Below, piece after piece: positions 24,810 through 34,600 of a stretch of DNA of 46,327 nt. The position numbers and the translations under genes are program-made. The number at the start of each line of letters is the position of its first letter. Position 1 is the first letter of the stretch. The DNA comes from Bdellovibrionales bacterium (GTDB lineage: Bacteria > Bdellovibrionota > Bdellovibrionia > Bdellovibrionales > UBA1609): the NCBI GenBank assembly GCA_019695175.1, contig JAIBAM010000021.1:1-46327 (forward strand), read 5' to 3'. The notes beneath the pieces are model-generated. The model had not been told where the DNA came from. It worked only from the letters and a program-made list of their open reading frames with translations, and did no database searches.

Positions 24810-27800
24810 TTAGGGAGTTATATCAAAACCTTTTTGGAAAAATTTAACGTCCAAATTAAAAGAGTTCTTTTCAATTGGGGACATTAATCTTGTGCACGAT
24901 CCATACCAAGTATTTTTTCGTTGCTTACAGAGTTCAGCGTTTCCGTTAGCTTCGGGAGAAAGCCAATCAATACGAGTTTGATTATTTTCAAAACCCATTC
25001 TCGGACAATAATTTACCGATACAAAACAACCTTGCCCGGAGAAATTATCTGACTCATATTCTTTAGAGTAGTCTCGATAATGCACTTTGATTAAACGCAG
25101 ACCTTCTGGATCCTCTTTAGCACAGGATTCATACCATGTGCGAGCGCGACTCAGGCAGGCATGTTCACTCAATAAAGAGGCTTCTATAATATCCGCCACT
25201 TCGATGTTATCATTTAATCTCATCCTTGAGCAGTTTGTTGCCGTCACAGTACAGGTTTTTTGTGAAATGTGGTAAACGCCACCGTGGGAATTGAATGAAA
25301 GGGTATTTTTACCAGCTAAAACTTCATAAAAATCCTGATCAAGTCCTCTTGTGCTGACCCTTGAAACAACCCATGTGCCAGTATTCAATCCTGTAACTAA
25401 CACCTTATAATCCCCATTAGGAACCCTCATGGTGAATCCATCCTTGATAAGGGTACCCTCTTTACTTAGAGTAACGATACGGTTATTCCCAACGGTAACA
25501 ATATACGACTGAGCTGTTTCAACATATGAAGTGTTTAATAACGCATCATTTTTATCTCCAATTTGGAATACGGATAAATAGTTAACAGATCGATCTTCAT
25601 TTTTAGTTGCCGTTATTCGTGTTGAGTACATTCGCTCAGAATTCCCGGGCGGTGTGAGTACTAAATTACTTCTGTTGTCATTGGACGGAACAGTATGGGC
25701 ATCAATGCTGAAGGCTTCGTTTCCTTTTGGTCCATTGATGTTTAAATTAGGATTGGATGGAACCAAAAATTTTACATGGAGTCGAGCATTTGTTGAGTTA
25801 TTAAGAATCTGAAATCCATCTTTCACTTCAGTATTACCTAATAAAGTCACATCTCTTTGGGTCGTGTTAATTTGCCAAATTTTACTAAGATTTGGTTTTA
25901 AAGGATGGGTCGTTAAATAGTCCAAGAGAAGAATAACAGCCTTGCTGGGTGATGTTGTAGTTTCACTTAAATTTAAAAAAGTGTAACTTCTTACATAATT
26001 TTCGATTTTATTTGAGTAAGCACTTTTCAAATCAACGGAAAAATAACTGAACTCAGGTTTTTTTAAATCGCTCCCGAACCAACTCGATATAACATGGCCA
26101 TTTGGATAGTTTTCCAGGTCTGTAATATTTGTCGGGTAGCGGTTTGCAGCACAAAGTGTACCCCCATCATTAACAGAAGTTTTAGGAAAGGTTTCGTCAG
26201 GATCAATAACTCTCATCATACTTTTAGAAATAGATCTTCGATTAAAACCCATATCATAGTCTGTACCAGCATACCTGTAGATTCCTATACTTCCAGCGAG
26301 AAAGCCTCTGAAATAGATTTGGATCGAACCTGCATCGGCATGTTGGTGGTTATTAAAACAGTAGCCACCACCTTTGATCTCGGCAATTATATCATCTGAA
26401 GTTTTTGAAAAATCCCAACCAGTCCTTGATACCATTGACCCTAAAATCGGACCAAAATCCTTAGTTAAAGGGTAGTCCACTCCTTCATCTGGGATTAATG
26501 AGGGGTTATTTAAAAGTAAAAAATAAATTCTATAAAGGACATCGACCTTAGTTATCCCTCCAGTGAAAGTTTGGTTACTATTTGTATCAAAAGAAGCAAT
26601 TGATTTCACAAACTCATTTTTATATTTGGCATTATTGGCGTAAGAGTAAGCAAATAATGCCAGGTCTAATACACTAGTTGGCGTTGTTCCTTCACCATCA
26701 CCATCATCCAGGTGGTAAAAACGACGATATGGTGTATTAGAAGTTGCAGAGTGAGGTGATGGAACATGTAAGTATTGAAAAGACTGAAATACATTATTAA
26801 TACTTGAATTAAAAAGTTTTTGATCAGAAATCTTTTTGAACATATTGGCCATTCCCAATTCAATACCAAATCTAAAGCTCCCATAACCATATCCTTGACT
26901 ATGGCGTGGCGATTCGTATTGAAAGTTTCTCATAGGAACAAGCTCTTCGAAAATTCGATAAGAAACATATTTGTATGCGTTAGTCTCGGACTCTTTTTCA
27001 TAAAAAGCTAAAGCAAATGACAGCAAATCTCGGTTTATCTGATATTCATTACCGTGACCGATGACTATGGGTGAGGCAAATGGAGGCCAACCAATTTCCA
27101 TTTTTTCCAATAATTTTTTTAAACTTCTATAAAGTCTATTCTTGTTTTCTGCAGTAAACTCATCAAAGCACCAGTCGTAGACCAAAGAGCCAGCATAAAT
27201 TGTTTGTCCAATATTTCGAGTGACATCCAGAATATTGCTGTACCGTACATTTTCCACATGTCTCAAAATTAAATCTATAGCACCATTTTGACTTCTATCT
27301 GTGCCGACACAGGTTCCTTGAATGCGAGGATCCATTAAATGAATAAAAGCTTTTAATAGGGCGTTTTTTTCAACTAAATTATAATCATTAAAAGTTGTAC
27401 TGTTAACTGGCTGGTTATAATTGATTCGGTTACCTTCAATATAATTTTGCTCATTTAATAAATGTGTCCATATGGTTTTATGAATGGGATCTGTTTCGAT
27501 AAGCCTTCTTATTCGCCCAAGATCTTGATTTAGAACCCATAGCCTCGGATGGCTTGACGGCGGGATAATTTTTGGATTGTATGATCTTACTACCGAAGGA
27601 ACCGCAGGAGGATTGAAGCTCTGAATTTTTATATTTTTTAAAATTAATTCGTTAGGTAAAGAAATTTCAATCGAATGATTTCCATTTGAAAGGTCAAAAA
27701 CTCCTAGTTTAACAACACTGGTCGGTTGATCTACTTCCCATACTTGGTATGCATATAAGTACTCTTGAGCATTCTGATCAATTTTCAAACCTATCTGCAG

Positions 27801-28079
27801 AGAATTATATTTATCCTTAGGTAAACTTCTTAACCGGTCCTTCTCTCTTGGGCTCACATCGGAGGTTGTAGTAAAGACGTATCTTCCTGAGTCTGAAGAA
27901 ATATTAATTTTTACGGTTGTTCCTTTTAAATTTACATCAATTGTTGATGGAGTTGAACTCGTTATTTTTCTCGGGGATGTGATGACTACGGTTTGATTTG
28001 GATCGTTAAAGTTTTGATAAGGTAGAAGTAATAATGAAATAGTTAAAAGAACCCCAATAATAGTTATTTTTTTCCTCAT
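24810..28079 (-). CDS. Secreted heparinase II/III-like polysaccharide lyase with Cys-rich C-terminal repeats
   Basis: 1089 aa with an N-terminal signal or anchor segment (residues 5-22) and a beta-rich region to about 165. An alpha/alpha-toroid lyase domain (about 172-500) begins HPRLWVLNQDLGRIRRL and contains ESPRHSQGYGYGS. A heparinase II/III beta domain follows, with NNHQHADAGSIQIYFRG. These are hallmarks of lyases that cut uronic-acid polysaccharides by beta-elimination. The C-terminus carries two related Cys-rich modules (about 942-1016 and 1017-1070), each with a paired Cys near its start and a TWYxSC motif. Substrate is unknown; alginate-like or glycosaminoglycan-like polymers are possible. 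It is monocistronic and convergent with top6A. Confidence 0.83.
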   Translation of the reverse strand: MRKKITIIGVLLTISLLLLPYQNFNDPNQTVVITSPRKITSSTPSTIDVNLKGTTVKINISSDSGRYVFTTTSDVSPREKDRLRSLPKDKYNSLQIGLKIDQNAQEYLYAYQVWEVDQPTSVVKLGVFDLSNGNHSIEISLPNELILKNIKIQSFNPPAVPSVVRSYNPKIIPPSSHPRLWVLNQDLGRIRRLIETDPIHKTIWTHLLNEQNYIEGNRINYNQPVNSTTFNDYNLVEKNALLKAFIHLMDPRIQGTCVGTDRSQNGAIDLILRHVENVRYSNILDVTRNIGQTIYAGSLVYDWCFDEFTAENKNRLYRSLKKLLEKMEIGWPPFASPIVIGHGNEYQINRDLLSFALAFYEKESETNAYKYVSYRIFEELVPMRNFQYESPRHSQGYGYGSFRFGIELGMANMFKKISDQKLFNSSINNVFQSFQYLHVPSPHSATSNTPYRRFYHLDDGDGEGTTPTSVLDLALFAYSYANNAKYKNEFVKSIASFDTNSNQTFTGGITKVDVLYRIYFLLLNNPSLIPDEGVDYPLTKDFGPILGSMVSRTGWDFSKTSDDIIAEIKGGGYCFNNHQHADAGSIQIYFRGFLAGSIGIYRYAGTDYDMGFNRRSISKSMMRVIDPDETFPKTSVNDGGTLCAANRYPTNITDLENYPNGHVISSWFGSDLKKPEFSYFSVDLKSAYSNKIENYVRSYTFLNLSETTTSPSKAVILLLDYLTTHPLKPNLSKIWQINTTQRDVTLLGNTEVKDGFQILNNSTNARLHVKFLVPSNPNLNINGPKGNEAFSIDAHTVPSNDNRSNLVLTPPGNSERMYSTRITATKNEDRSVNYLSVFQIGDKNDALLNTSYVETAQSYIVTVGNNRIVTLSKEGTLIKDGFTMRVPNGDYKVLVTGLNTGTWVVSRVSTRGLDQDFYEVLAGKNTLSFNSHGGVYHISQKTCTVTATNCSRMRLNDNIEVADIIEASLLSEHACLSRARTWYESCAKEDPEGLRLIKVHYRDYSKEYESDNFSGQGCFVSVNYCPRMGFENNQTRIDWLSPEANGNAELCKQRKNTWYGSCTRLMSPIEKNSFNLDVKFFQKGFDITP

Positions 28080-28315
28080 AATTTCATCCTAAATTTCTCT
28101 TTATAAAAAACTGAACCTTAGTCGCTGGAACCAACTGTTGATTCTCATTTTCTTCTATCGGTAAAAATTTATAAAAAATTGAATTATAATGTAGTATTTA
28201 TTTACATTACTTTAGTTAGTTGCCTCACCTTGTTACGGTTTGTAAAAATTGTATTGATTTTTTCTTTAAATAAGTCATTCTTTCCTGAAGCGGTTGAACA
28301 AACTATGGGTTATAG

Positions 28316-29032
28316 ATGTCAAAACAGTCGATTTTACTAGTTGAAGATTCTCCTGAACTTTGCCTGCTTGTGAGTACCATTCTTGAGCCATCCTATCATT
28401 TTATAAGTTCAAACAGTATTTCTGATGCCAAAGAAAAAATAAAAGACAATAAATTCGATTTAATAATTTTAGACATTGAGTTGACCGATGGAGATGGTTT
28501 TAGTCTTTGTATGTGGTTGAAAAATCAGAGCAAAACCACTGCAATCCCAATTATTTTTTTAACAAATAGATCATCCCCCTATGATAAAGTGTTGGGTTTT
28601 ACATTGGGGGCAGAGGACTATATTCAAAAACCCATAGAGCCACTTGAATTTAAAGCTCGCGTTGGGGCTCGTCTACGCAGAAATAATGATCTAAACGATT
28701 CATCAACATCAATAGGATTTGTTGCAGGACCTTTTAGGGTTGAACTTAATATGGGTAAAATTTATATGAAAAATGTAGAGGGCAATGAAAGTTCTCTCGA
28801 ACTCACACATAAGGAGTATAAGCTTCTGGTTTACTTTTTACAAAACCGGGACAGAGTCCTCACTCGTGGACAAATCTTAGATAAAGTCTGGGATCAGACG
28901 ATGAATGTGACGGATCGAACTGTGGATTCGCACGTTTATACCATTCGAAAAAAAATGGGTTCTTATGCTCATCTAATAGAGTCCATTCCAAAAGAAGGTT
29001 ATATGTTTAAATCTTCATTAGGATCTCTTTAA
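28316..29032 (+). CDS. OmpR/PhoB-type response regulator
   Basis: 238 aa. The receiver (1-120) has D53 in IILDIELTDGDG and K105 in YIQKPIEP. The C-terminal winged helix (about 140-235) has the OmpR/PhoB motifs LTHKEYKLLVYFLQN, VLTRGQILDKVW and RTVDSHVYTIRKKM. It is a DNA-binding transcription factor. It opens the phosphorelay B region but is separated by 206 bp from the next gene, so it may have its own transcript; no cognate kinase is directly adjacent. Confidence 0.95.
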   Translation: MSKQSILLVEDSPELCLLVSTILEPSYHFISSNSISDAKEKIKDNKFDLIILDIELTDGDGFSLCMWLKNQSKTTAIPIIFLTNRSSPYDKVLGFTLGAEDYIQKPIEPLEFKARVGARLRRNNDLNDSSTSIGFVAGPFRVELNMGKIYMKNVEGNESSLELTHKEYKLLVYFLQNRDRVLTRGQILDKVWDQTMNVTDRTVDSHVYTIRKKMGSYAHLIESIPKEGYMFKSSLGSL

Positions 29033-29238
29033 CAAAGAAGTAATAAAAGAAAACAATTTTTTTGTCTCAATTAGATTATCAGAAGGCAATGGTTTCTGGG
29101 CAGATGCTTAGATGTATCGTTTCTAAACGGTTTTTAAAGGAAACCCTAGTTTGTCAAAAAAATTTGACTAAACCAATATATGTTTATGACATGAACCCTC
29201 TAGTATAGATTTTGTAAACTTCATAAAAGGGGTGATTT

Positions 29239-30006
29239 ATGCTTGAAAGAATATTAAATGGAAAAAAAACGATTGCAAAAGGTCAGTGGGATCAGAGTAA
29301 AAAAATTCTCTTAGTCGAAGATGACCCTAGTTGGCAGTTGCTTATAGGTGCAGCACTTAGAGCAATGGATGCTTCTGTTAAGATCCATTATGTTCGATCG
29401 GTGAAACATGCAGAAAATTTACTTTATAAAAATTCTAATTATGACTTAATCATCGTAGATCAATATTTAGACGGGAATGTTACTGGAAAAGATCTTTGGA
29501 GTAAATGTCAAAAGGAGTATCGTCGTATACCATTTGTTATGGTTTCAGGTATGGATATGGAGGAGTACGATGATTTATTTGATGGTGAAAAATCAACCCC
29601 TGATTTTTTTAATAAATCTCAAAATGTTGAGAACTTAAAAATGATTTTGGGTGTTAAATTAAAATCTTCAAAATTTATTAATAAACAAATAATAACCTCA
29701 TTTTTTCTTAAGACATTATTTTTGTTTATGCTATTTTTTTTAAATTCTTTTAATAAAAATGAACCATTAATAAATAAACATGAATACAAAAAAATAGAAG
29801 AGGTGAGTTTTTCAAAAAATATTAAAAAAATGAGTTTGCCAAAACCTGGAGTTTTAAGACCACTTAATCATCAAATAAATTCCAATGGGAAAGTTATTAT
29901 ATCCTCTGAACTTAGGTCTACAATACAAAGAATTATAGCAAAAGCCGATGAAATAAATATGTATTTAAAAAATCAAAGTACTTCTTCTAACTTTAGTTTA
30001 GAGTAG
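29239..30006 (+). CDS. Membrane-anchored receiver-domain protein
   Basis: 255 aa. The receiver domain (about 20-135) has the acidic pair E27-D28-D29, phosphoacceptor D74 (LIIVDQYLDGN), S103 and K126 in DFFNKSQ. A single hydrophobic helix (151-171, IITSFFLKTLFLFMLFFLNS) follows, and then an 84-residue Lys/Asn/Ser-rich tail that should lie outside the cytoplasm. I know of few receivers tethered this way. It may hold phosphate at the membrane next to the hybrid kinase encoded downstream, or transmit a signal outward. AAAAGGGGTG is a strong ribosome site. It is followed 28 bp later by an Hpt gene. Confidence 0.78.
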   Translation: MLERILNGKKTIAKGQWDQSKKILLVEDDPSWQLLIGAALRAMDASVKIHYVRSVKHAENLLYKNSNYDLIIVDQYLDGNVTGKDLWSKCQKEYRRIPFVMVSGMDMEEYDDLFDGEKSTPDFFNKSQNVENLKMILGVKLKSSKFINKQIITSFFLKTLFLFMLFFLNSFNKNEPLINKHEYKKIEEVSFSKNIKKMSLPKPGVLRPLNHQINSNGKVIISSELRSTIQRIIAKADEINMYLKNQSTSSNFSLE

Positions 30007-30034
30007 CAGAAGATTATTTTATTGAGGTAAAAGT

Positions 30035-30421
30035 ATGGAAGAAATCATATTATACAGACTTAATAAAGACACACTTAAAAAACTAGAAAGCCTTAGTGAT
30101 GAAGAAAAGAGTTCATTCGTAAATAAAATGATTGACGTATTTTTTGTAAATTGTGAAGAAAAGTTGGAACTCATAGATTCTTATATAAAAAAAAATGAGT
30201 ATACCCTTGCAGGACGTGCAGCTCATAATATCAAATCTGGTGGGCAAATTTTAGGTGCAGAAAAATTTTGCTACTTATGCAAAAACTTTGAAATTCAATG
30301 TTTAGAAGATAAGTGGGTAAGTCGTGACGAATTCGAAAAAATTAAACAAGAATATTCTATGCTTAAAGTCGAACTGGAAAAAGTAAAACAGGGATACGAC
30401 AAGAATTCCATTGGTTCTTGA
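30035..30421 (+). CDS. Histidine phosphotransfer (Hpt) protein
   Basis: 128 aa with an all-helical Hpt domain. H64 in GRAAHNIKSGGQILG is the phosphate-carrying His, and the following Lys-Ser-Gly-Gly is typical. The Cys-containing C-terminal half (CYLCKNFEIQC) and a charged coil (FEKIKQEYSMLKVELEKVKQ) extend it. It is the first of two Hpt genes in this cluster and lies 28 bp after the membrane-anchored receiver gene, suggesting the two proteins exchange phosphate. A ribosome site (TTGAGGTAAAAG) precedes the ATG. Confidence 0.82.
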   Translation: MEEIILYRLNKDTLKKLESLSDEEKSSFVNKMIDVFFVNCEEKLELIDSYIKKNEYTLAGRAAHNIKSGGQILGAEKFCYLCKNFEIQCLEDKWVSRDEFEKIKQEYSMLKVELEKVKQGYDKNSIGS

Positions 30422-30615
30422 TCCAAGAATATCAATTTGACCCTTAATGACGAGAGTCTAGTTGTAGATAATGGTCTTGTGGAGAAGGATGTAAATCCCT
30501 AGGCCCTATAGGCATGCACACAAATGAAATAGTACTTATCAAGTCTTTACAAAATTTCTTATGGGCTTAAGTTTTATTTTATTTCAAATACTATGAAATT
30601 TTATTAGTTTTTCCG

Positions 30616-30990
30616 ATGGTTTCTTTAACATCTATGAAAGAACTTATTAATCAAGCTACGCTCAAAAAATTTGTTTTCTATGAACTTTGTGGTGAATTTG
30701 AAGTTATACACCGTCTGAAGAAATTATTTTTTGAGCAAATCCATGAATTAATTCATATTCCAGTTGGGGAAGTTGCAAAAATTGCTAAGCAAGCACATAA
30801 ACTGAAGTCAAGTTCTTATTCTTTTGGAACTTTGCAATTAATTGATATTCTGATTTCCACAGAAATTGCTGCAAAAAATGGGGACCTTAAGGCTGTTGAA
30901 AATCTTCTGGGTGAAGTTAAAAAACAACTAGTTCTTCTTGAAAAAGAATTAACCCATTTAATAGCACAGTATTTAAATAAAGGTGCTTAA
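30616..30990 (+). CDS. Histidine phosphotransfer (Hpt) protein
   Basis: 124 aa. H61 in KQAHKLKSSSYSFGT matches the Hpt consensus HxLKSSS. It shares little sequence with the Hpt protein just upstream beyond the His motif, so the two probably serve different receivers. It is directly followed by a receiver-PilZ-like gene: the stop at 30988-30990 is 1 bp from the preferred ATG at 30992. A 194-bp gap separates it from the previous gene. Confidence 0.85.
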   Translation: MVSLTSMKELINQATLKKFVFYELCGEFEVIHRLKKLFFEQIHELIHIPVGEVAKIAKQAHKLKSSSYSFGTLQLIDILISTEIAAKNGDLKAVENLLGEVKKQLVLLEKELTHLIAQYLNKGA

Positions 30991-30991
30991 T

Positions 30992-31687
30992 ATGAGAAGA
31001 AATATTCTCGTTGCAGATGATGATAAACACATTCAAGAATTAATAAAACTTTTTTTGGAACAATCAGGTTATACAGTAAGGATTTGTAGTGATGGGTTTT
31101 CTGTAAAAGATGAATTGCTTAGAAATTATTTTGATTTGGTGATTTTGGATATCTTTATGCCGTTTGGGAATGGCTTAAAGATATTATCGGATATACGAAT
31201 GGATGGAAAATTAAAAGATTTGCCAGTTTTAATATTAACTATGAGTTCTGATACAAAACATATTAGTAAAGCCAAGAGTTTAGGAGTTTCTGATTACATT
31301 ATAAAACCGCCTCAGCGAGATGATTTGATTAATCGAGTGTCGAGAATTCTTGGAACTCGTCCTCAGTTTGAAGAGGTGCAATGGGTGAATGGTTCAGAAA
31401 TTAGAGTGAATGCCATTATCCCTTTAAAATTGAAATCTATCAGCAATGTGGGAGTTGTTTTGGAGAGTGATTTTCCATTGACTCCAGGTGAAACATTTTC
31501 TTTTGCTCAATTTGATTTACTAGAAAAATTAAACATGAGTCTTTCTAATTACAAGTTGGCACAATGTAGCAAAACTAGAGATTCTAAGTACGAATACTTT
31601 ATTTCATTTATGAATTTACCAATAGAGCAGCAGGGATCTTTACGTGAGTGGATAATGACAGAAACTTTTAAAAGAAAAAAAACATGA
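30992..31687 (+). CDS. Response regulator with PilZ-like C-terminal domain
   Basis: 231 aa from the ATG at 30992 (AAAGGTG 7 nt upstream); an overlapping GTG at 30983 would add three residues. The receiver has D53 (VILDIFMPFGNG) and K105 (YIIKPPQRD). The C-terminal region (about 130-228) matches the tail of the regulator at 19390-20097 in layout (LKSISNVGVVLES; SFMNLPIEQQGSLREWI). A PilZ-like fold is likely, without a clear c-di-GMP RxxxR motif. Its stop overlaps the hybrid kinase start by 4 bases. Confidence 0.82.
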   Translation: MRRNILVADDDKHIQELIKLFLEQSGYTVRICSDGFSVKDELLRNYFDLVILDIFMPFGNGLKILSDIRMDGKLKDLPVLILTMSSDTKHISKAKSLGVSDYIIKPPQRDDLINRVSRILGTRPQFEEVQWVNGSEIRVNAIIPLKLKSISNVGVVLESDFPLTPGETFSFAQFDLLEKLNMSLSNYKLAQCSKTRDSKYEYFISFMNLPIEQQGSLREWIMTETFKRKKT

Positions 31688-34600
31688 AAATCTTAATAAA
31701 TGATAGAATTAAGCTGATGACACTTGCTGTTTTATTGTTGCTTATAAACGGATTTACGTTTGTTAAATCGGTCGAGATAGAAAAAAATCATTTACAAAAT
31801 GAACTTAAAGAAAAGTTGATTACAACACTTGGCTCAATTCAAAGCAATTTAAGAGAAAATACGTTGGCACTGTCTCGCATGGCCAATCGATGGAATCAAA
31901 AAGGGGGAATTCCTGAGTTGGAGTGGAGGCATGATGCCAAGGCCTATAGCAAAGATTTATTAGGAGTTGTCGGTGTTGGATATGCAAATATAAAATCTAA
32001 AATTAAGTGGATTGAATTTAATGACAAAGAAATAAAAACAACAGAAATATTTCGAGGTATTGAAGATCGAATCAAAGAATCTATACCTTTATTTGTTGAA
32101 TATGGAAAACCTCTAATGGTAGAGCCCATTTCTTTGAAAGAAAATGACTTTGAATTTCTTGTTTTAGCACCAGTGTACAAAACAAAGTCTTTGGATGGGT
32201 TTGTTTATTTTATTTCAAATGTTAGAGATTATTTTACTAAAGTGGTTAAAATTGAGGATATAAGTTATATTGTTAGGTCAAACAACAAAATTCTTTTTAA
32301 ATCTAAATCTTCTGAAGATAAATATAAGAAAAACTGGTATGTGTTTAGTTTTAAGGGGTTTGTCGAATATTCTTCAGGATGGGAGGTTGAAGTTTTCCCA
32401 TCAGACTCTTTGATACAAAGGCACTATGGACGTGTTTCTTTGTGGGCTATGATTATTTCTTTTTTATTTTCTTGTTTTTTATTCTTTATTTATTTTTTAT
32501 TGCTCAAAACACAAAAACTATGTCAGCGTAATTTGACTATAGATGCTTGGCAAAAAACCATTTTAAACTCAACAGACTTTGTAGTTATTTCTACTGATTT
32601 AAGTGGGAAAGTCATGTCGTTTAATGCCGCTGCTGAGAATTTTTTAGGGTATAAAGCTAACGAAATTATTAATAAATGCACGCCACAGTTTTGGCATGTG
32701 GAAAAGGAAATTATTGATCGTGCCGATGTATTGAAGAAGGAATACAATAAAAATATCAGTCCTGGATTTGAAGTTTTTATTTATGAGGCAAATTTGGGAA
32801 TCTATAATAAAAGTATATGGACATTTATTACGAAAACAGGCTTAAGAAAACGGGCTGGATTATCAGTAAATGTTTTAAAGGGTGTTTCTAATAAAGTAAT
32901 TGGTTATGTGGGTTTCATTGAGGAAGTCTCCAACACCTTAGAGATTCAAGAGCAACTCTTGTCACAGGAAAACATGCTTATCAATCTTTTAGAGAATACA
33001 TTTGATGGCTATTGGGAAAGAGATTTTGTAAGGGATTATCAGTACATGTCTCCGCGGTATTGGACAATGTTAGGTTATGATTATAAAGAGATGCGACACC
33101 ATCCTACATCATGGCATAAAGTTATTTCTGCTGAAGGTTTACAAACTAAACTTACAAACCTGGATAAACACATTCGATCTCGAGGGAGGGTCCCATTTGA
33201 ACAAACGGTTAAGTTTAAACATAAAATGGGACATGATGTTTGGGTTCTTTCAAAAGGACATGTTGTCAGTTGGGACTCTGAAGGAAATCCGTTAAAAATG
33301 GTTGGTACACATACGGATGTTACAGATCTGGTTAAACAAAAAGATTTAATTGAAAAAGCAAAAAGAGAAATTTTTGAACGAGATGCTAAAATTCTTGATT
33401 TAAAAACTAAAAGTGATGACTGGTTTCGTGTTATTACCAATTCACTTCCTCAATTAATGTGGACCTGTGTCTCTACGGGTCCTTGTGATTATTTAAGTGA
33501 ACAGTGGGTGCAGTACACCGGTGTTCCAGAAAAAAATCAATTAGGATACAATTGGTTAAATCAACTTCATCCTGAGGATCGTGAACGAGTTATTTCAGAG
33601 TGGAAACAGAATACCAAAAGGGAAACAATATTTTCTATGAAATTTAGGATTCGTCGCCATGATGGTGAGTATCGGTGGTTTGATACGATGGCTATTCCTT
33701 TAAAATCTGGAAATGGAGAGGTGATTCGTTGGTTGGGGTCGAATACTGATGTACAGGAAATTTATAAAGCTAAAGAACTAGTAGAAGGTATTAAAACAAG
33801 ATTAGAAATTGCAACACAGGGAACTCATATTGGTATTTGGGAGTGGGATATTGAAACTAATAATTTATTGTGGTCGGATCAAATGTTTCTAATTTATGGA
33901 ATTGATAAGAAAAAGTTTAAAAATAATTTTGGAACTTGGATTCAAACATTCCACCCTGAAGATCGTGTCAGAGGACAGGACGCAATTCAAAATGCGATTA
34001 TGGGTCTCAAAGAGTTTGATGAGGAGTTTCGAATTCTTCGGGAAAATGGGGAGGTTGTATATGTTTATGGGCGAGCCAAAGTAATCAGAAATGAAATAAA
34101 TAAACCCATTAAAATGATCGGTGTTAATTGGGATAATTCGAAAATGAAACTTAATGAATTGGCTTTGCAAAAAGCAACTGAAGAAGCTATTTCTGCAACA
34201 AAAGCCAAATCTGAATTTTTAGCAAATATGAGCCATGAAATTCGGACGCCATTAAATGGAATTTTGGGAATTACAAGAATGATCGATATGTCGGGGCTCC
34301 CTGATGAATTAAGCAATAGTATAGAAATAATACGTCGCTCAGGGGAAAATTTGCTCACACTGGTAAATGACATTTTAGATTTTTCAAAAATAGAAGCTGG
34401 AAAATTAGATGTGGAACACATCGTTTTTGATCTCAAAGCTTTGATCGATGACTTGTACAAACAACAAACTGTTTTTTCTAAAGATAAGAAAATTACATTA
34501 AGTTGTAATGTAAGCAATGACACTCCTAATCTAATTAAAGGAGATCCGGGCCGACTTCGTCAGGTTCTGACAAACTTAATTAGTAATTCAATTAAGTTTA

